In this document: piece by piece, positions 42,981 to 51,770 of the stretch | Numbering within the stretch: the first letter of the stretch is position 1 | How the letters are laid out: the number at the start of each line of letters is the position of its first letter | Source of the DNA: Candidatus Palauibacter rhopaloidicola | GTDB taxonomy: Bacteria; Gemmatimonadota; Gemmatimonadetes; Palauibacterales; Palauibacteraceae | Assembly (NCBI GenBank): GCA_026914155.1 | Contig: JAPPGH010000049.1 | Coordinates: 1-64,000 of the forward strand | DNA: 64,000 nucleotides | Direction of reading: 5' to 3' | Position numbers and translations under genes: made by a program | The notes under the pieces: generated by a model | Database searches by the model: none | What the model was told of the DNA's origin: nothing | Seen by the model: only the letters and a program-made list of their open reading frames with translations

Positions 42981-43964
42981 CTAATCGCCCCGGCGGGCTT
43001 CGCGAACCGCCTCGGTGAGCGCGGGCAGCACCTCGAACGCGTCTCCCACGAGACCGTAATCCGCCACCCCGAAGATCGGCGCGTCCGCGTCGCGGTTGAT
43101 CGCCACGATCACCTTCGCCGTGCGCATCCCGGCCAGGTGCTGGATCGCTCCGCTGATTCCGACCGCGAAGTACAGGTTGGGCGACACGGTCTTGCCGGTC
43201 TGGCCCACCTGCTCGCCGTGCGGCCGCCAGCCCGCATCCACCACGGCCCGGCTCGCGCCGAGCGCCGCCTCGTCGCCCAGCGCCTCCACCAGCGCCTCCA
43301 AGAGCGGCCAGTGCTCCGGCCCCTGCATCCCGCGGCCGCCCGAGACGATGGTGGTCGCCTCGCTCACATCCAGGCGGTCGCGATCCCCCAGCTCGAGGGC
43401 GGCCGTCCGCACCCGGCCGTCGAGGCCATCGAGGTCCAGGCTCGAGATCTCGCCCGCCGGGGTCTCCCCGGCCGGCGCGAAGACGTTGCCCCGGATCGTC
43501 ATCACGGCCGGGCCCGGGGTGAAGCGCAGGGTCGCGATCGCCTTCCCGGCGTACATGGGCCGTTGGACGACGATGGCGCCGTCCTCCCGCCGGCACTCGA
43601 TGACTTCCGAGGCCACGCTCCGCCCGAGCCGCGCCCCCACGCGGGGGGCGATGTCCCTCCCCTGGGCGGTGGCCGCGAAGATCACGGCGTCGTAGTCCCC
43701 CGCCTCGACGAGCCGGGAGATGGCCGCAGCGGCGATGTCCGGCTGGGACAGCGCGAGAGCTTCCGACTCGCCGACCCAGGTGCGGTCGGCGCCGAAGCCG
43801 GCGAGTTGCGCGGCCGCCTCGGCCGTACCGGGCGGACCGAGCGCGACGACGTGGGTCTCCCCTCCGACGTCGGCGGCGATCCGCCGCGCGAGCCCGACCG
43901 CCTCCCGCGAGGCCCGGCTCACCGTTCCTTCGCGGATTTCGGCGTACGCCAGCGCCCCGGGCAT
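42981..43964 (-). CDS. etfA: Electron transfer flavoprotein alpha subunit
   Basis: 327 aa. Together with EtfB it carries electrons from acyl-CoA and other flavin dehydrogenases to the quinone pool through ETF-quinone oxidoreductase. The FAD-binding C-terminal domain is clear: TTIVSGGRGMQGPEHW, LGASRAVVDAGWRPHGEQVGQTGKTVSPNLY, VGISGAIQHLAGMRTAKVIVAIN and PIFGVADYGLVGD. The ATG overlaps the etfB stop as TGATG, so the subunits are translationally coupled. Confidence 0.95.
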   Translation of the reverse strand: MPGALAYAEIREGTVSRASREAVGLARRIAADVGGETHVVALGPPGTAEAAAQLAGFGADRTWVGESEALALSQPDIAAAAISRLVEAGDYDAVIFAATAQGRDIAPRVGARLGRSVASEVIECRREDGAIVVQRPMYAGKAIATLRFTPGPAVMTIRGNVFAPAGETPAGEISSLDLDGLDGRVRTAALELGDRDRLDVSEATTIVSGGRGMQGPEHWPLLEALVEALGDEAALGASRAVVDAGWRPHGEQVGQTGKTVSPNLYFAVGISGAIQHLAGMRTAKVIVAINRDADAPIFGVADYGLVGDAFEVLPALTEAVREARRGD

Positions 43965-44713
43965 CAGAGCACCCCCGCTTCGTCGCGCAGCGCCCGCACC
44001 AGATCCGGCACCGCGTCCACGCCCTCCCCGACGATCCGGCCGGCGGCCGGCGCCGGCGGTTCGTCGAGGCGCAGGAATTCGATGGTCGGCGCGTCGAGCG
44101 TCACTTCCCGTTCCTCGAGAGGCTTCCGCTTCGCCGCCATGATCCCCTTGAGGCTCGGATACCGCGGCTCGTTGAGCCCCTTCTGCGTCGACACGACGGC
44201 GGGCAGCGTGAACTCGACGACCTCGTGACCGCCCTCGACCTCGCGGCGGGCCGTCGCATCGCTTCCCGATATCTCGAGGCCGACGACGACGGTCGCGCAC
44301 GGGAGGCCCAGAAACTCGGCCACCATCTGCGGGACCTGCATGTTGTCGTCGTCGATCGCCTGCTTCCCGAACAGGACGAGGTCGTATTCCCGGCCCCGAA
44401 TCTCCTCGGCCAGCGCGCGCGCCACGGAGAGCGCGTCGTGCGAACCCGCGCAGGCGAGCAGGACGCCCTCATCCGCCCCCATCGCGAGCGCCTGGCGGAT
44501 CGATTCGGCGGTCTCGGGGGGGCCGAGCGCGACGACCGTCACCTTCCCCTCCCCCGCCTCTTCCCTGCGGCGGATCGCATCCTCGAGCGCGAACTCGTCG
44601 TACGGGTTCACGACGAACTTGACGCCGGCCGGGTCCAGTCCCGCGCCGTCGGGCGTCACTCTCACCCGCGTGGCCGAGTCCGGCACGCGTTTCATGCAGA
44701 CTATTGTATTCAT
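43964..44713 (-). CDS. etfB: Electron transfer flavoprotein beta subunit
   Basis: 249 aa. MNTIVCMKRVPDSATRVRV is the usual start. VVALGPPETAESIRQALAMGADEGVLL is the AMP-binding region, and GKQAIDDDNMQVPQMVAEFLGLP and PAVVSTQKGLNEPRYPSLKGIMAAKRK follow as in other beta subunits. It forms the ETF heterodimer with the coupled etfA. The upstream 182-aa gene ends 21 bases before it on the same strand. Confidence 0.95.
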   Translation of the reverse strand: MNTIVCMKRVPDSATRVRVTPDGAGLDPAGVKFVVNPYDEFALEDAIRRREEAGEGKVTVVALGPPETAESIRQALAMGADEGVLLACAGSHDALSVARALAEEIRGREYDLVLFGKQAIDDDNMQVPQMVAEFLGLPCATVVVGLEISGSDATARREVEGGHEVVEFTLPAVVSTQKGLNEPRYPSLKGIMAAKRKPLEEREVTLDAPTIEFLRLDEPPAPAAGRIVGEGVDAVPDLVRALRDEAGVL

Positions 44714-44734
44714 CCGTCTTGTCTTCGAATGGAG

Positions 44735-45283
44735 TCAGGCGCTCTGGTAGGTCTCGATCTCGTCGGAAGTCAGCGCGCACACGCGAAACGCGATGAGGTC
44801 GATGAGGGAGTCGGTCACGTTCTTCTGGCGGAGGTTCCGCGCCCGCGCGTCCTCCGCGGAGGGTCGCGCCTCTCGCAGGGTCACGAGCCGGGCGGCCAGC
44901 CAATCCAGAAAATCGTGCACGACGTCGCGGTGTTCGCGGTCCCGGTCCGGCTCCCCGTTCGGAGCCTTCGGAAGGAACGCGTCGATGAGCGCGAGCAGCC
45001 CGGGGAAGATCATCTCGGTGAGTTCCTCGTCGCCGATGAGTTCCTCCTGGGTAATCTCCTCCCAGCTCATCTCGTTCCAGTACAACTCGCACGCTTCCTC
45101 GAACAGATGGCGCCGCACCTCGGGAGACGCCTTCCTGAGGACGATGTCGCCGGGCGAGAGCCTTCGCCCCACGACTTTTCGCATGCCGCGGATGCGTTCC
45201 TGGATGAGGGTTCGGCCCGCCAGAGCGTGGGCTCGATCGGGCGTTTCGGCGGCGGCGGGCCGGGCTTGCGTTTCGTTGTTCAC
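44735..45283 (-). CDS. Conserved protein of unknown function upstream of etfBA
   Basis: 182 aa from a GTG at 45283 (VNNETQARP); a TTG at 45319 would add 12 residues. The sequence is helical and charged: IRGMRKVVGRRLSPGDIVLRKASPEVRRHLFEEACELYWNEMSWEEITQEELIGDEELTEMIFPGLLALIDAF, then DVVHDFLDWLAARLV and VTDSLIDLIAFRVCALTSDEI. No signal or membrane segment. I do not recognise the family. It lies directly upstream of etfBA and may be co-transcribed; it diverges from an ECF sigma gene. Confidence 0.68.
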   Translation of the reverse strand: MNNETQARPAAAETPDRAHALAGRTLIQERIRGMRKVVGRRLSPGDIVLRKASPEVRRHLFEEACELYWNEMSWEEITQEELIGDEELTEMIFPGLLALIDAFLPKAPNGEPDRDREHRDVVHDFLDWLAARLVTLREARPSAEDARARNLRQKNVTDSLIDLIAFRVCALTSDEIETYQSA

Positions 45284-45348
45284 GGAGCCGAAGATGCGAC
45301 GGCCACGGTGAAGGAACAAGCGCCGGGGCGAACGCGGACGGTAGCCGG

Positions 45349-45376
45349 TGCAACGGCCGGCTTCGAGGGCGTGTTA
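45349..45376 (+). promoter_or_regulatory. Candidate ECF-type promoter of the second sigma operon
   Basis: TGCAAC (45349-45354) and CGTGTTA (45370-45376) are 15 bases apart, in the style of ECF -35 (GCAAC) and -10 (CGT) boxes. The sigma-gene ATG begins at 45385, eight bases after the -10 box. Autoregulation by the encoded sigma is a reasonable inference. Confidence 0.45.
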
Positions 45377-45384
45377 CCCAAGCG

Positions 45385-46044
45385 ATGGGGACGTCTTTGG
45401 CGGAGGAAACGCGAACGCGCAGCGGATCGCAGGGCGACGCAGCCGGTCCCGGTTCCGGACCCGTCGAGCCGCCGGATCCCGGCGCCGACGAGCCCGGCCT
45501 CGTGGAAGCCGTGCAAGCCGGCGACCCGCAGGCGTTTTCCCTGTTCGTGACGAGATACACGGACCCGGCCTACGCCGTGGCACTGTCGATTCTGCGGCAC
45601 GAGCAGGACGCGGAAGACGCGGTGCAGGCCGCGTTCATTCGCGCGCTCGAGCGGATCGGGCAGTTGCGGCCGGGAAGCCGTTTCGGCCCGTGGTTCTATC
45701 GCGTGCTGAGGAGCACATGCCTGAACCTCCGGCGGCGCGAGTTGCTGCGGACCCATTCGGAGCTGAAGGACACGGCGGCGTCGCGGGACGATCCGCACCG
45801 GGAGTTCGAGCGGAGATATGCCCGAAAAAGGGTGCTCGATGCGCTCGAGCAGCTTCCGGAACGACAGAGAACGGCGGTCATGATGTACGACCTCGAAGGG
45901 TACGACCACGCGGAGATCGCGGAGATCCTCGGGATCGCGGTCGGAACTTCGAGGGCGAACCTTCATCACGGCAGGCACGCGCTGCGCCGCCTTCTCGGCG
46001 AAGCGCCGGCGTCCGGCGCCGGAGGAGCAGATGAGGATGAATAG
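45385..46044 (+). CDS. ECF-family RNA polymerase sigma factor
   Basis: 219 aa. After a variable N-terminal tail (about 1-38), region 2 is LVEAVQAGDPQAFSLFVTRYTDPAYAVALSILRHEQDAEDAVQAAFIRAL and region 4 is LDALEQLPERQRTAVMMYDLEGYDHAEIAEILGIAVGTSRANLHHGRHALR. It overlaps the next gene (a single-pass membrane protein, probable anti-sigma) by 14 bases and heads a run of six co-directional genes ending in an efflux system. An ECF-like promoter precedes it. Confidence 0.9.
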   Translation: MGTSLAEETRTRSGSQGDAAGPGSGPVEPPDPGADEPGLVEAVQAGDPQAFSLFVTRYTDPAYAVALSILRHEQDAEDAVQAAFIRALERIGQLRPGSRFGPWFYRVLRSTCLNLRRRELLRTHSELKDTAASRDDPHREFERRYARKRVLDALEQLPERQRTAVMMYDLEGYDHAEIAEILGIAVGTSRANLHHGRHALRRLLGEAPASGAGGADEDE

Positions 46045-46441
46045 GAGAGATCAAGGTCGGAACGGCGGGCGCGGGCCCGCGTGGGCCGAGTATCTCGAGC
46101 CCCTGCGGCCCGACGAACTCACGCGACGGCGCCTGCGCCGGAACGTGATGGCGGCGGCGGAGGCGCTGTTCCAGCGACGGCCGCTTTCCTGGCTCGACGT
46201 GACGGCAAACTGGTCCGCGGCGCTCGCGCCGCTGGCCGCCGGGCTGCTCGTCGCCGCCGGCGTCCTGCTGTATCGCATCTCCGTGCCGGACGCGCCCGAG
46301 TTCGTCACCGAGCCGGACGCGGCGCCGGTCGGCCTGGTGCGTTCGCTGGCGGCGGACGCCGAAGCCCCGCCGGCGCTGCTCATCGACCTCGCCGAGCCGA
46401 GTCGCGACGCGGTGCTGACCGCCGCGCTCATCAATCCGTAA
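46031..46441 (+). CDS. Single-pass membrane protein, probable anti-sigma factor
   Basis: 136 aa. A basic N-terminal cytoplasmic region (WAEYLEPLRPDELTRRRLRRNVMAAAEALFQRR), a transmembrane helix (LAPLAAGLLVAAGVLLYRI, about 77-95) and a short periplasmic tail. No zinc-binding motif. Its position, overlapping the stop of an ECF sigma gene, argues for an anti-sigma role, which is otherwise unproven. ATG 46031 or ATG 46037. Confidence 0.68.
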   Translation: MRMNRRDQGRNGGRGPAWAEYLEPLRPDELTRRRLRRNVMAAAEALFQRRPLSWLDVTANWSAALAPLAAGLLVAAGVLLYRISVPDAPEFVTEPDAAPVGLVRSLAADAEAPPALLIDLAEPSRDAVLTAALINP

Positions 46442-46472
46442 CTCGCTGAAACGCGACACGAACCGAGTGCGT

Positions 46473-46928
46473 ATGGACACTTCAAGCTTCCGGGCGATTC
46501 TGCTTCTGACGCTCGTGTTCGCGGCGGGCGCCGCGGTCGGCGTGGCGGCGGACCGCCTCGATCTTTTCGCCGACGCAACCGCGGCCGAGCCGGCGCCGGA
46601 GACCGTGTCTCCCGAAACGCCGGATCGCGACGGCGGGTCGCGGGGACGGCAGACCACGATCGAGCAATTCGCCGATGAGCTGGGTCTGACGGCCGACCAG
46701 CGGTTGCAGATCGAGGGTTTCCTCGATCACTACCGCGACGGGATGCGAACGTTGCGCGGGAGCTACCGGACGTTGATGGATTCGGTTCGGACCCGGATCG
46801 AGTCGGTGCTGACGGAGGAACAGGGTGAGGATTACCGGGAGTTGCTGCGACAGCAGTACGGGGACGGCCGGGAGCGCGGCGGCGACCGGGGGTCCCAGAG
46901 GCGTGACGACCCTCAGCGAAACAACTGA
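46473..46928 (+). CDS. Spy/CpxP-like periplasmic stress protein
   Basis: 151 aa. N-terminal hydrophobic segment (FRAILLLTLVFAAGAAVGVAA) acting as signal or anchor, an acidic/Pro linker, then a helical region with FADELGLTADQRLQIEGFLDHYRDGMRTLRG and VLTEEQGEDYRELLRQQYG. The pattern of LT-x2-Q repeats is that of Spy/CpxP/heavy-metal resistance chaperones, here one full and one relaxed copy. It lies between the sigma/anti-sigma pair and tolC, fitting an envelope-stress operon. Confidence 0.68.
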   Translation: MDTSSFRAILLLTLVFAAGAAVGVAADRLDLFADATAAEPAPETVSPETPDRDGGSRGRQTTIEQFADELGLTADQRLQIEGFLDHYRDGMRTLRGSYRTLMDSVRTRIESVLTEEQGEDYRELLRQQYGDGRERGGDRGSQRRDDPQRNN

Positions 46929-46972
46929 CAACCGAGAGACGTCAATCCGCCCCTCGGGGGGCAAGGGAAACG

Positions 46973-48331
46973 ATGACCATTCGACATAGATGTGGGTGCG
47001 GAGACCGGCCGAGCGCCGGTTTTCGTCGATGGGGGTTCGTCCTGCTGCCGGCGGTCCTGCTCGCGGGAGCGTCGCCCCGGATGGCTGAGGCGCAGGTGCA
47101 GGCGAGCGACAACGCCCGCCAGATCACGGTCGACGAAGCGGTCGAGATCGCGCTCCGCCGCAACCCCCGGCTGATCCAAGCCTATTCGACGATCGAGATG
47201 GCCGAGCACAACCGGCTGAGCGCCTACGGGGCGCTCCTCCCGGGAGTGAATGCCTTTTTCAGTTACTCGAACTCGTCCACCGGTCGTCTCGACGCGCTCA
47301 GCCAGGGGATCGTCGCGACGAGTTACTCCACGCGGCTCCAGGCCAACTACACGCTGTTCGACGGCTGGGGCCGTTTCACGAACCTGAAGAGCGCCCGGCT
47401 CGGCGTGGTCGAGCAGAACGCCCGCTATCGCGAGGCCGAGTTCCAGGTCATTCAGCAGGTGAAACAGGCCTACGCGGCGGCCGTGGCCACACGCGATCTC
47501 GTGGCCGTGGAGGAACGGCGGGTCCAGCGGCAGGCGGACCAGCTCGAGTTCGTCAGGCAGCAACTGGAGCTGGGGCGGGCCACGCGTTCGGATTCCCTCC
47601 GCTCGCAGGTCGACCTCAACAACGCGCAGCTCGCGCTTCTGACCGAACAGAACAACGCGCGCACGCGGACCTTCGAGCTCACCGAGGTCATCGGCTCCGA
47701 GACCCTCGTCGGGCCGACCGCGGAGGCGGAACTCGCGATGGCCGCGATGCCCTACACCCGCGACGAACTGTTCGCGATGGCCGATGTGACGGCTCCGGCT
47801 CTGGAGGCGGCCTCCCTGGCGGTCGAAGCCGCCGAGGCAGCGGTGTCGGGCGCGCGCTCCAGCTACCTGCCCACGATCTCGCTCGGCGCCGGCTACGGGT
47901 GGGCGAACCAGGAGTTCCCGCCCTCCAACCGCTCATGGTCGATCGGGCTCTCCGGCAGCTACCCCCTCTTCAACGGCTTCCAGCGCGAGACGCAGCTGTT
48001 CCGCGCGCGGGCCTCGGCGGACCAGGCCCGGCAGGAAGCGCGGGCGGTGCGGCTGAACATCAGTTCGCTGCTTGACGCGCGCTACGCGACGGCGCAGTCC
48101 GCGCTCGCCGGCGTGGATCTCGCCGAGCGGAACGTCGAACTCAGCGAGGAGAGCCTCCGGGTCGTGCAGGAGCGCTACCAGCTCGGCCTCGCGACGATTC
48201 TCGAACTCCAGGACGCGCAGATTACGCTCACTCAGGCGGAGGTCGATCTCGTCAGGGGTCGGTTCGATTACGAGGTGGCGGTGGCGGGGATCGAGGCCCT
48301 CCTCGGCCGGAGGCTCGACCAGCAACCCTGA
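46973..48331 (+). CDS. TolC-family outer-membrane efflux protein
   Basis: 452 aa. A signal peptide (WGFVLLPAVLLAGASPRMAEAQ) precedes the OEP domain: ITVDEAVEIALRRNPRLIQA, the coiled-coil arms (YREAEFQVIQQVKQAYAAAVATRDLVAVEERRVQRQADQLEFVRQQLELGRATRSDSLRSQVDLNNAQ and its C-terminal duplicate VDLAERNVELSEESLRVVQERYQLGLATILELQDAQITLTQAEVDLVRG). It forms the outer-membrane exit duct for the adaptor and permease encoded next. It starts 44 bases after the Spy-like gene. Confidence 0.92.
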   Translation: MTIRHRCGCGDRPSAGFRRWGFVLLPAVLLAGASPRMAEAQVQASDNARQITVDEAVEIALRRNPRLIQAYSTIEMAEHNRLSAYGALLPGVNAFFSYSNSSTGRLDALSQGIVATSYSTRLQANYTLFDGWGRFTNLKSARLGVVEQNARYREAEFQVIQQVKQAYAAAVATRDLVAVEERRVQRQADQLEFVRQQLELGRATRSDSLRSQVDLNNAQLALLTEQNNARTRTFELTEVIGSETLVGPTAEAELAMAAMPYTRDELFAMADVTAPALEAASLAVEAAEAAVSGARSSYLPTISLGAGYGWANQEFPPSNRSWSIGLSGSYPLFNGFQRETQLFRARASADQARQEARAVRLNISSLLDARYATAQSALAGVDLAERNVELSEESLRVVQERYQLGLATILELQDAQITLTQAEVDLVRGRFDYEVAVAGIEALLGRRLDQQP

Positions 48332-48455
48332 CGGCTAGCGCCCGCAGGACGTATCTCTTCAACGTCGGCCCCGCGCGGGGTGTCCTTTCAGCGTGCCATG
48401 GCGGGCGCAGTTTCGGTGCCCCGCCAGTCCGTTCAAGGACCCGACACGAGACGAG

Positions 48456-49934
48456 ATGCCGATGTCCATATTCGAGCGTTGCAGGCGTCGCTTTTCCCCG
48501 CGAGGCGGGCCGTTGGGCCGTGCCACGGTCTTCACGGCGCTTGGACTCGCGGCCGCGGGTTGTGCGACCGGTGAAGCCAACGAGCCCGAGCAGACCCTCC
48601 AGACGCTGACTGCGGGGCGCCAGACCATCGTCTCCAGCGTGGAGGCGACCGGGACGGTCGAACCGATCCGTGTGATCGAGGTCAAGTCGCAGGCGGGCGG
48701 CGAGGTCCTCGACCTGCCCGTCGAACTCGGGGACAACGTCGAACAGGGGACGCTTCTCGTGCGGATCGACCCGCGCGACGTGAACAACGCGCACGCCCAG
48801 GCGCAGGCCGATCTGGACGTGGCCGAGGCCCAGGCGGATGTCGCGGAACGCCAGCTCGAACGGATCGAGGCGCTTCACGAGTCCGACATCGTGACCTCCG
48901 AGGAACTGGAAAGCGCGATCCTCTCCGCCGCGAACGCGAGGGCTTCCCTCGTCCGCGCCACGACCAACCTTGAACTTGCCGAGGACAAGCTGGACGACGT
49001 GACGCTCCGGGCCCCGATCACCGGGACCGTCGTGGAGCGGACGGTGGAGCAGGGACAGGTCGTCACGGGGACGCGCGACCTCACCGGCGGCACCGTGCTG
49101 ATGCGGATGGCCGACCTCACCGAGGTCCAGGTGCGCATGCTCGTCGACGAGACGGACATCGGCCGGCTCCAGCCGGGACTGCCCGCCGACATCACCGTGG
49201 AAGCCTATCCCAGCCGGACCTTCCGGGGATCCGTCCTCAAGATCGAGCCGCAGGCCGTGGTCGAGCAGAACGTCACCATGTTCGCCGTGCTCACGCGCAT
49301 CTCCAACGAGGAGGATCTGCTGCGGCCGGGGATGAACGCGGATGTCGAGGTCGTGATCGGACGGCAGGAGAACGTGCTGGCGGTGGCGAACAGCGGGATC
49401 AAGTCCCAGCAGGAGGCCATGCAGATCGTCCGGGCTCTCGAGATCGACGCCGATGTCAACGCGCTGCTGCGCGACTTCCAGAGCCAGGATCGGCCGGAGG
49501 GCGCGGCGGAAGGGGAGGGACCGGCCGAGGGCGAGGAGGAGCCGATGATCGGCGGGGTTCCGATGTCGGAGTTCCAGTCGATGTCGCAGGAGGAGCGGAT
49601 GCGCGTCATCCAGAACCTGTCGGACGACGAACGGCGGCAGATGATGCAGCAGTTCCGGAACCGGGGAGGCGGCGGACCGGGAGGCGCCGGAGGCGGTCCC
49701 GCGCGGCGGGCCGACGAGCCCCGCCCGGCGTTCGTGTTCAGGTACGACGCGAGCGGCCTCCTCGACCTGAAGCCGGTCATGATCGGCCTTAGCGACTTCG
49801 ACCACACGCATATCATCCGCGGGCTGGAGGAAGGCGAGGAGATCGTCGCCGTCCCCACTTCCCTCATCGCACAGCAGGAATTCCTGGACCGGATCCGCAG
49901 CCGTACGGCACTGCCGGGCATCGGGGGAAGGTGA
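48456..49934 (+). CDS. HlyD/MacA-type periplasmic adaptor lipoprotein
   Basis: 492 aa from the ATG at 48456. GRATVFTALGLAAAGCATGE is a lipoprotein signal. The barrel-sandwich hybrid segments are VSSVEATGTVEPIRVIEVKSQAGGEVLDLPVELGDNVEQGTLLVRID and DDVTLRAPITGTVVERTVEQGQVV; the hairpin lies between. A hydrophilic insertion at about 355-445 (Glu/Gly-rich, then Gln/Met/Arg-rich, then a Gly run) interrupts the membrane-proximal region and is not usual for MacA. It links TolC with the permease encoded ten bases downstream. Confidence 0.9.
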   Translation: MPMSIFERCRRRFSPRGGPLGRATVFTALGLAAAGCATGEANEPEQTLQTLTAGRQTIVSSVEATGTVEPIRVIEVKSQAGGEVLDLPVELGDNVEQGTLLVRIDPRDVNNAHAQAQADLDVAEAQADVAERQLERIEALHESDIVTSEELESAILSAANARASLVRATTNLELAEDKLDDVTLRAPITGTVVERTVEQGQVVTGTRDLTGGTVLMRMADLTEVQVRMLVDETDIGRLQPGLPADITVEAYPSRTFRGSVLKIEPQAVVEQNVTMFAVLTRISNEEDLLRPGMNADVEVVIGRQENVLAVANSGIKSQQEAMQIVRALEIDADVNALLRDFQSQDRPEGAAEGEGPAEGEEEPMIGGVPMSEFQSMSQEERMRVIQNLSDDERRQMMQQFRNRGGGGPGGAGGGPARRADEPRPAFVFRYDASGLLDLKPVMIGLSDFDHTHIIRGLEEGEEIVAVPTSLIAQQEFLDRIRSRTALPGIGGR

Positions 49935-49944
49935 TGATGTCGCG

Positions 49945-51156
49945 ATGATCTTCTTCGAGATTCTTCGGGTCGCGATGGACGCGATCCGCGCCAACAAGCT
50001 GCGCTCGTTCCTGACCATGCTCGGGATCGTGATCGGAGTCGGGGCCGTGATCACGATGGTCGCCCTCGGGGAAGGCGCCCAGCAGCAGGTCGAGAACCAG
50101 ATCGAGTCGCTCGGCACCAACGTGCTCACGGTGCGCGCCGGGCAGGGGATGTTCCGCGGCGTGCGCGGCGGGTCGAACGCCCGGTTGACGACCGAAGATG
50201 TGGAAGCGGTGAGGCGGGGAGCGCCGGCTCTGGTGGAGGTCGCGCCGGAGATGCAGGGGCAGTTGCAGGTCCAGTTCGGGCGCAACAACGCCAACGTGCG
50301 GGTTCTCGGCACGACGCCGAACTACGTGCAGGTCGAGAACCACACGCTCGAACTCGGCCGCTTCTTCGACGAGTCGGAGAATCGCGGGCGGCGCCGCGTG
50401 GCCGTGCTCGGGGGCGCGGTCCCGGCGGTCCTGAACGCTGAAACCGCCGAACTCGTCGGCCGGACGATCTCGATCCGGAACATCTCCTTCGAGGTCGTCG
50501 GAGTGCTGGAGGAGAAGGGCGGATCGGGCTGGTTCAACCAGGACGAGCAGATCTTCGTCCCGCTGGAAACCGCGCAGTTCCGGTTGCTCGGGACCGATCG
50601 CGTGAGCCAGTTCAAGGTCGTCGTCGAGAGCGAGGCGGCGATTCCGGTCGCGATGGTGCAGATCGAGGAGGTGCTCCGGCGCGAGCACCGCATTCCGCTC
50701 GGGCGGGAGAACGATTTCTGGATCTCGGACAGCGTGCAGTTCCTCGAGATGGCGCAGGAGACGACGCAGACGTTCACGATGCTGCTTGCCGGCATCGCCG
50801 CGGTCAGCCTCCTCGTCGGAGGCATCGGGATCATGAACATCATGCTGGTGTCGGTCACGGAGCGGACGAAGGAGATCGGCGTGCGCAAGGCGCTCGGCGC
50901 CACGAGAAGCGCGATCCTGCTCCAGTTTCTGCTCGAAGCCACGACCCTCTGCATGACGGGCGGCATCCTGGGAGTCGCGTTCGCGTACGGCGCGGCGGAG
51001 ATGCTCTCTCGGTCGGCGGGCTGGACGATGGCCATCGCGCCGCAGGCCATCGGCCTCGCGGTGGTGTTCGCCGCCGCGGTGGGCATGTTCTTCGGCCTCT
51101 GGCCCGCCCGGCGCGCGGCCCGGCTCGATCCGATCGTGGCGCTCAGGTACGAATAG
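49945..51156 (+). CDS. MacB-type ABC transporter permease
   Basis: 403 aa. One N-terminal transmembrane helix (LRSFLTMLGIVIGVGAVITMVAL), a large MacB_PCD periplasmic domain (about 45-255) and the C-terminal FtsX-like domain with three helices (LLAGIAAVSLLVGGIGIMNIML; GGILGVAFAYGAAEML; AIGLAVVFAAAVGMFFGLWP). VTERTKEIGVRKALGATR is the coupling-helix motif that contacts the ATPase. No ABC ATPase gene is adjacent; it must come from elsewhere. The stop TAG leads straight into a repeat copy. Confidence 0.9.
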   Translation: MIFFEILRVAMDAIRANKLRSFLTMLGIVIGVGAVITMVALGEGAQQQVENQIESLGTNVLTVRAGQGMFRGVRGGSNARLTTEDVEAVRRGAPALVEVAPEMQGQLQVQFGRNNANVRVLGTTPNYVQVENHTLELGRFFDESENRGRRRVAVLGGAVPAVLNAETAELVGRTISIRNISFEVVGVLEEKGGSGWFNQDEQIFVPLETAQFRLLGTDRVSQFKVVVESEAAIPVAMVQIEEVLRREHRIPLGRENDFWISDSVQFLEMAQETTQTFTMLLAGIAAVSLLVGGIGIMNIMLVSVTERTKEIGVRKALGATRSAILLQFLLEATTLCMTGGILGVAFAYGAAEMLSRSAGWTMAIAPQAIGLAVVFAAAVGMFFGLWPARRAARLDPIVALRYE

Positions 51157-51183
51157 CGCACCGAGGCAAAACCCCGCGCCTGC
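51154..51183 (+). repeat. Stop-adjacent repeat, copy G
   Basis: The permease TAG continues as CGCACCGAGGCAAAACCCCG, then CGCCTGC; GCGCA and the TGC end are weakly complementary. A further CCCGCGC/GCGCGGG pair spans 51173-51203, so the 3' end of this efflux operon can fold into a nested hairpin. Confidence 0.5.
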
Positions 51184-51247
51184 CAGGCAGCACACGCGCG
51201 GGTTGCGCGGGTTGGCGGGACGTCGCGGGCCGACGTATGGTCCGGGC

Positions 51248-51757
51248 ATGAGTGTTCCGTTGACATCCCTTCCGGATTCCGCCCGCGTCTGGATCTACGG
51301 GACGGATCGTCCGCTGACCCCCGAGGAGCGCGAGGCGCTGGTGGTCGACCTGCGCGCCTTCGTCGACGTCTGGACCGCGCACGGGGCCGCACTCCGGGCG
51401 GGCGTGGAATGGGTCGAGGACCGGTTCGCCGTCGTCGCCGTGGACGAAGCATCGGCGCCCGCGTCCGGGTGCTCGATCGACGCGATGGCCCGGCGGCTCG
51501 GCGCGCTCGAGGAACGCCTGGGTTGCTCGCTTCTCGACAGCACGCGCGTGTTCTACCGGGACGATTCCGGCGCGATCGAGAGCTGCGCGCGGGCGGAGTT
51601 CCGGGCGCGGGCGACGACGGGAGCGATCGGCGACGCGACCCCCGTCTTCGATCCCACCATCGACACTCTGGCGGCGCTGCGGGCGGGCGAACTCGAGCGG
51701 CCGGTCGCGCGTTCGTGGCACCGGCAACTCCTGGGCCGCCCCGGCGGACGGTCCTGA
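51248..51757 (+). CDS. Conserved protein of unknown function
   Basis: 169 aa, no signal or membrane segment. SARVWIYGTDRPLTPEEREALVVDLRAFVDVWTAHGAALRAGVEW, RFAVVAVDEASAPASGCSIDAMARRLGALEERLGCSLLD and VFYRD are recognisable from a widespread family sometimes mislabelled as an ABC ATPase; the sequence has no Walker motifs. The function is unknown. It lies 13 bases before the patatin gene on the same strand. The ATG at 51248 is the natural start. Confidence 0.75.
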   Translation: MSVPLTSLPDSARVWIYGTDRPLTPEEREALVVDLRAFVDVWTAHGAALRAGVEWVEDRFAVVAVDEASAPASGCSIDAMARRLGALEERLGCSLLDSTRVFYRDDSGAIESCARAEFRARATTGAIGDATPVFDPTIDTLAALRAGELERPVARSWHRQLLGRPGGRS

Positions 51758-51770
51758 CGCGGAGACCGGC

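Noticed and set aside
42955-42985. Short direct repeat of ACTAATC at the etfA end
   Set aside because: Only two imperfect units partly within the coding end; no sign of a mobile element.
48252-50312. A 686-codon minus-strand frame opposite the adaptor and permease genes
   Set aside because: Antisense shadow crossing two well-supported genes.
51173-51203. CCCGCGC/GCGCGGG hairpin as a classical intrinsic terminator
   Set aside because: No U-tract follows; it is noted under repeat copy G instead.
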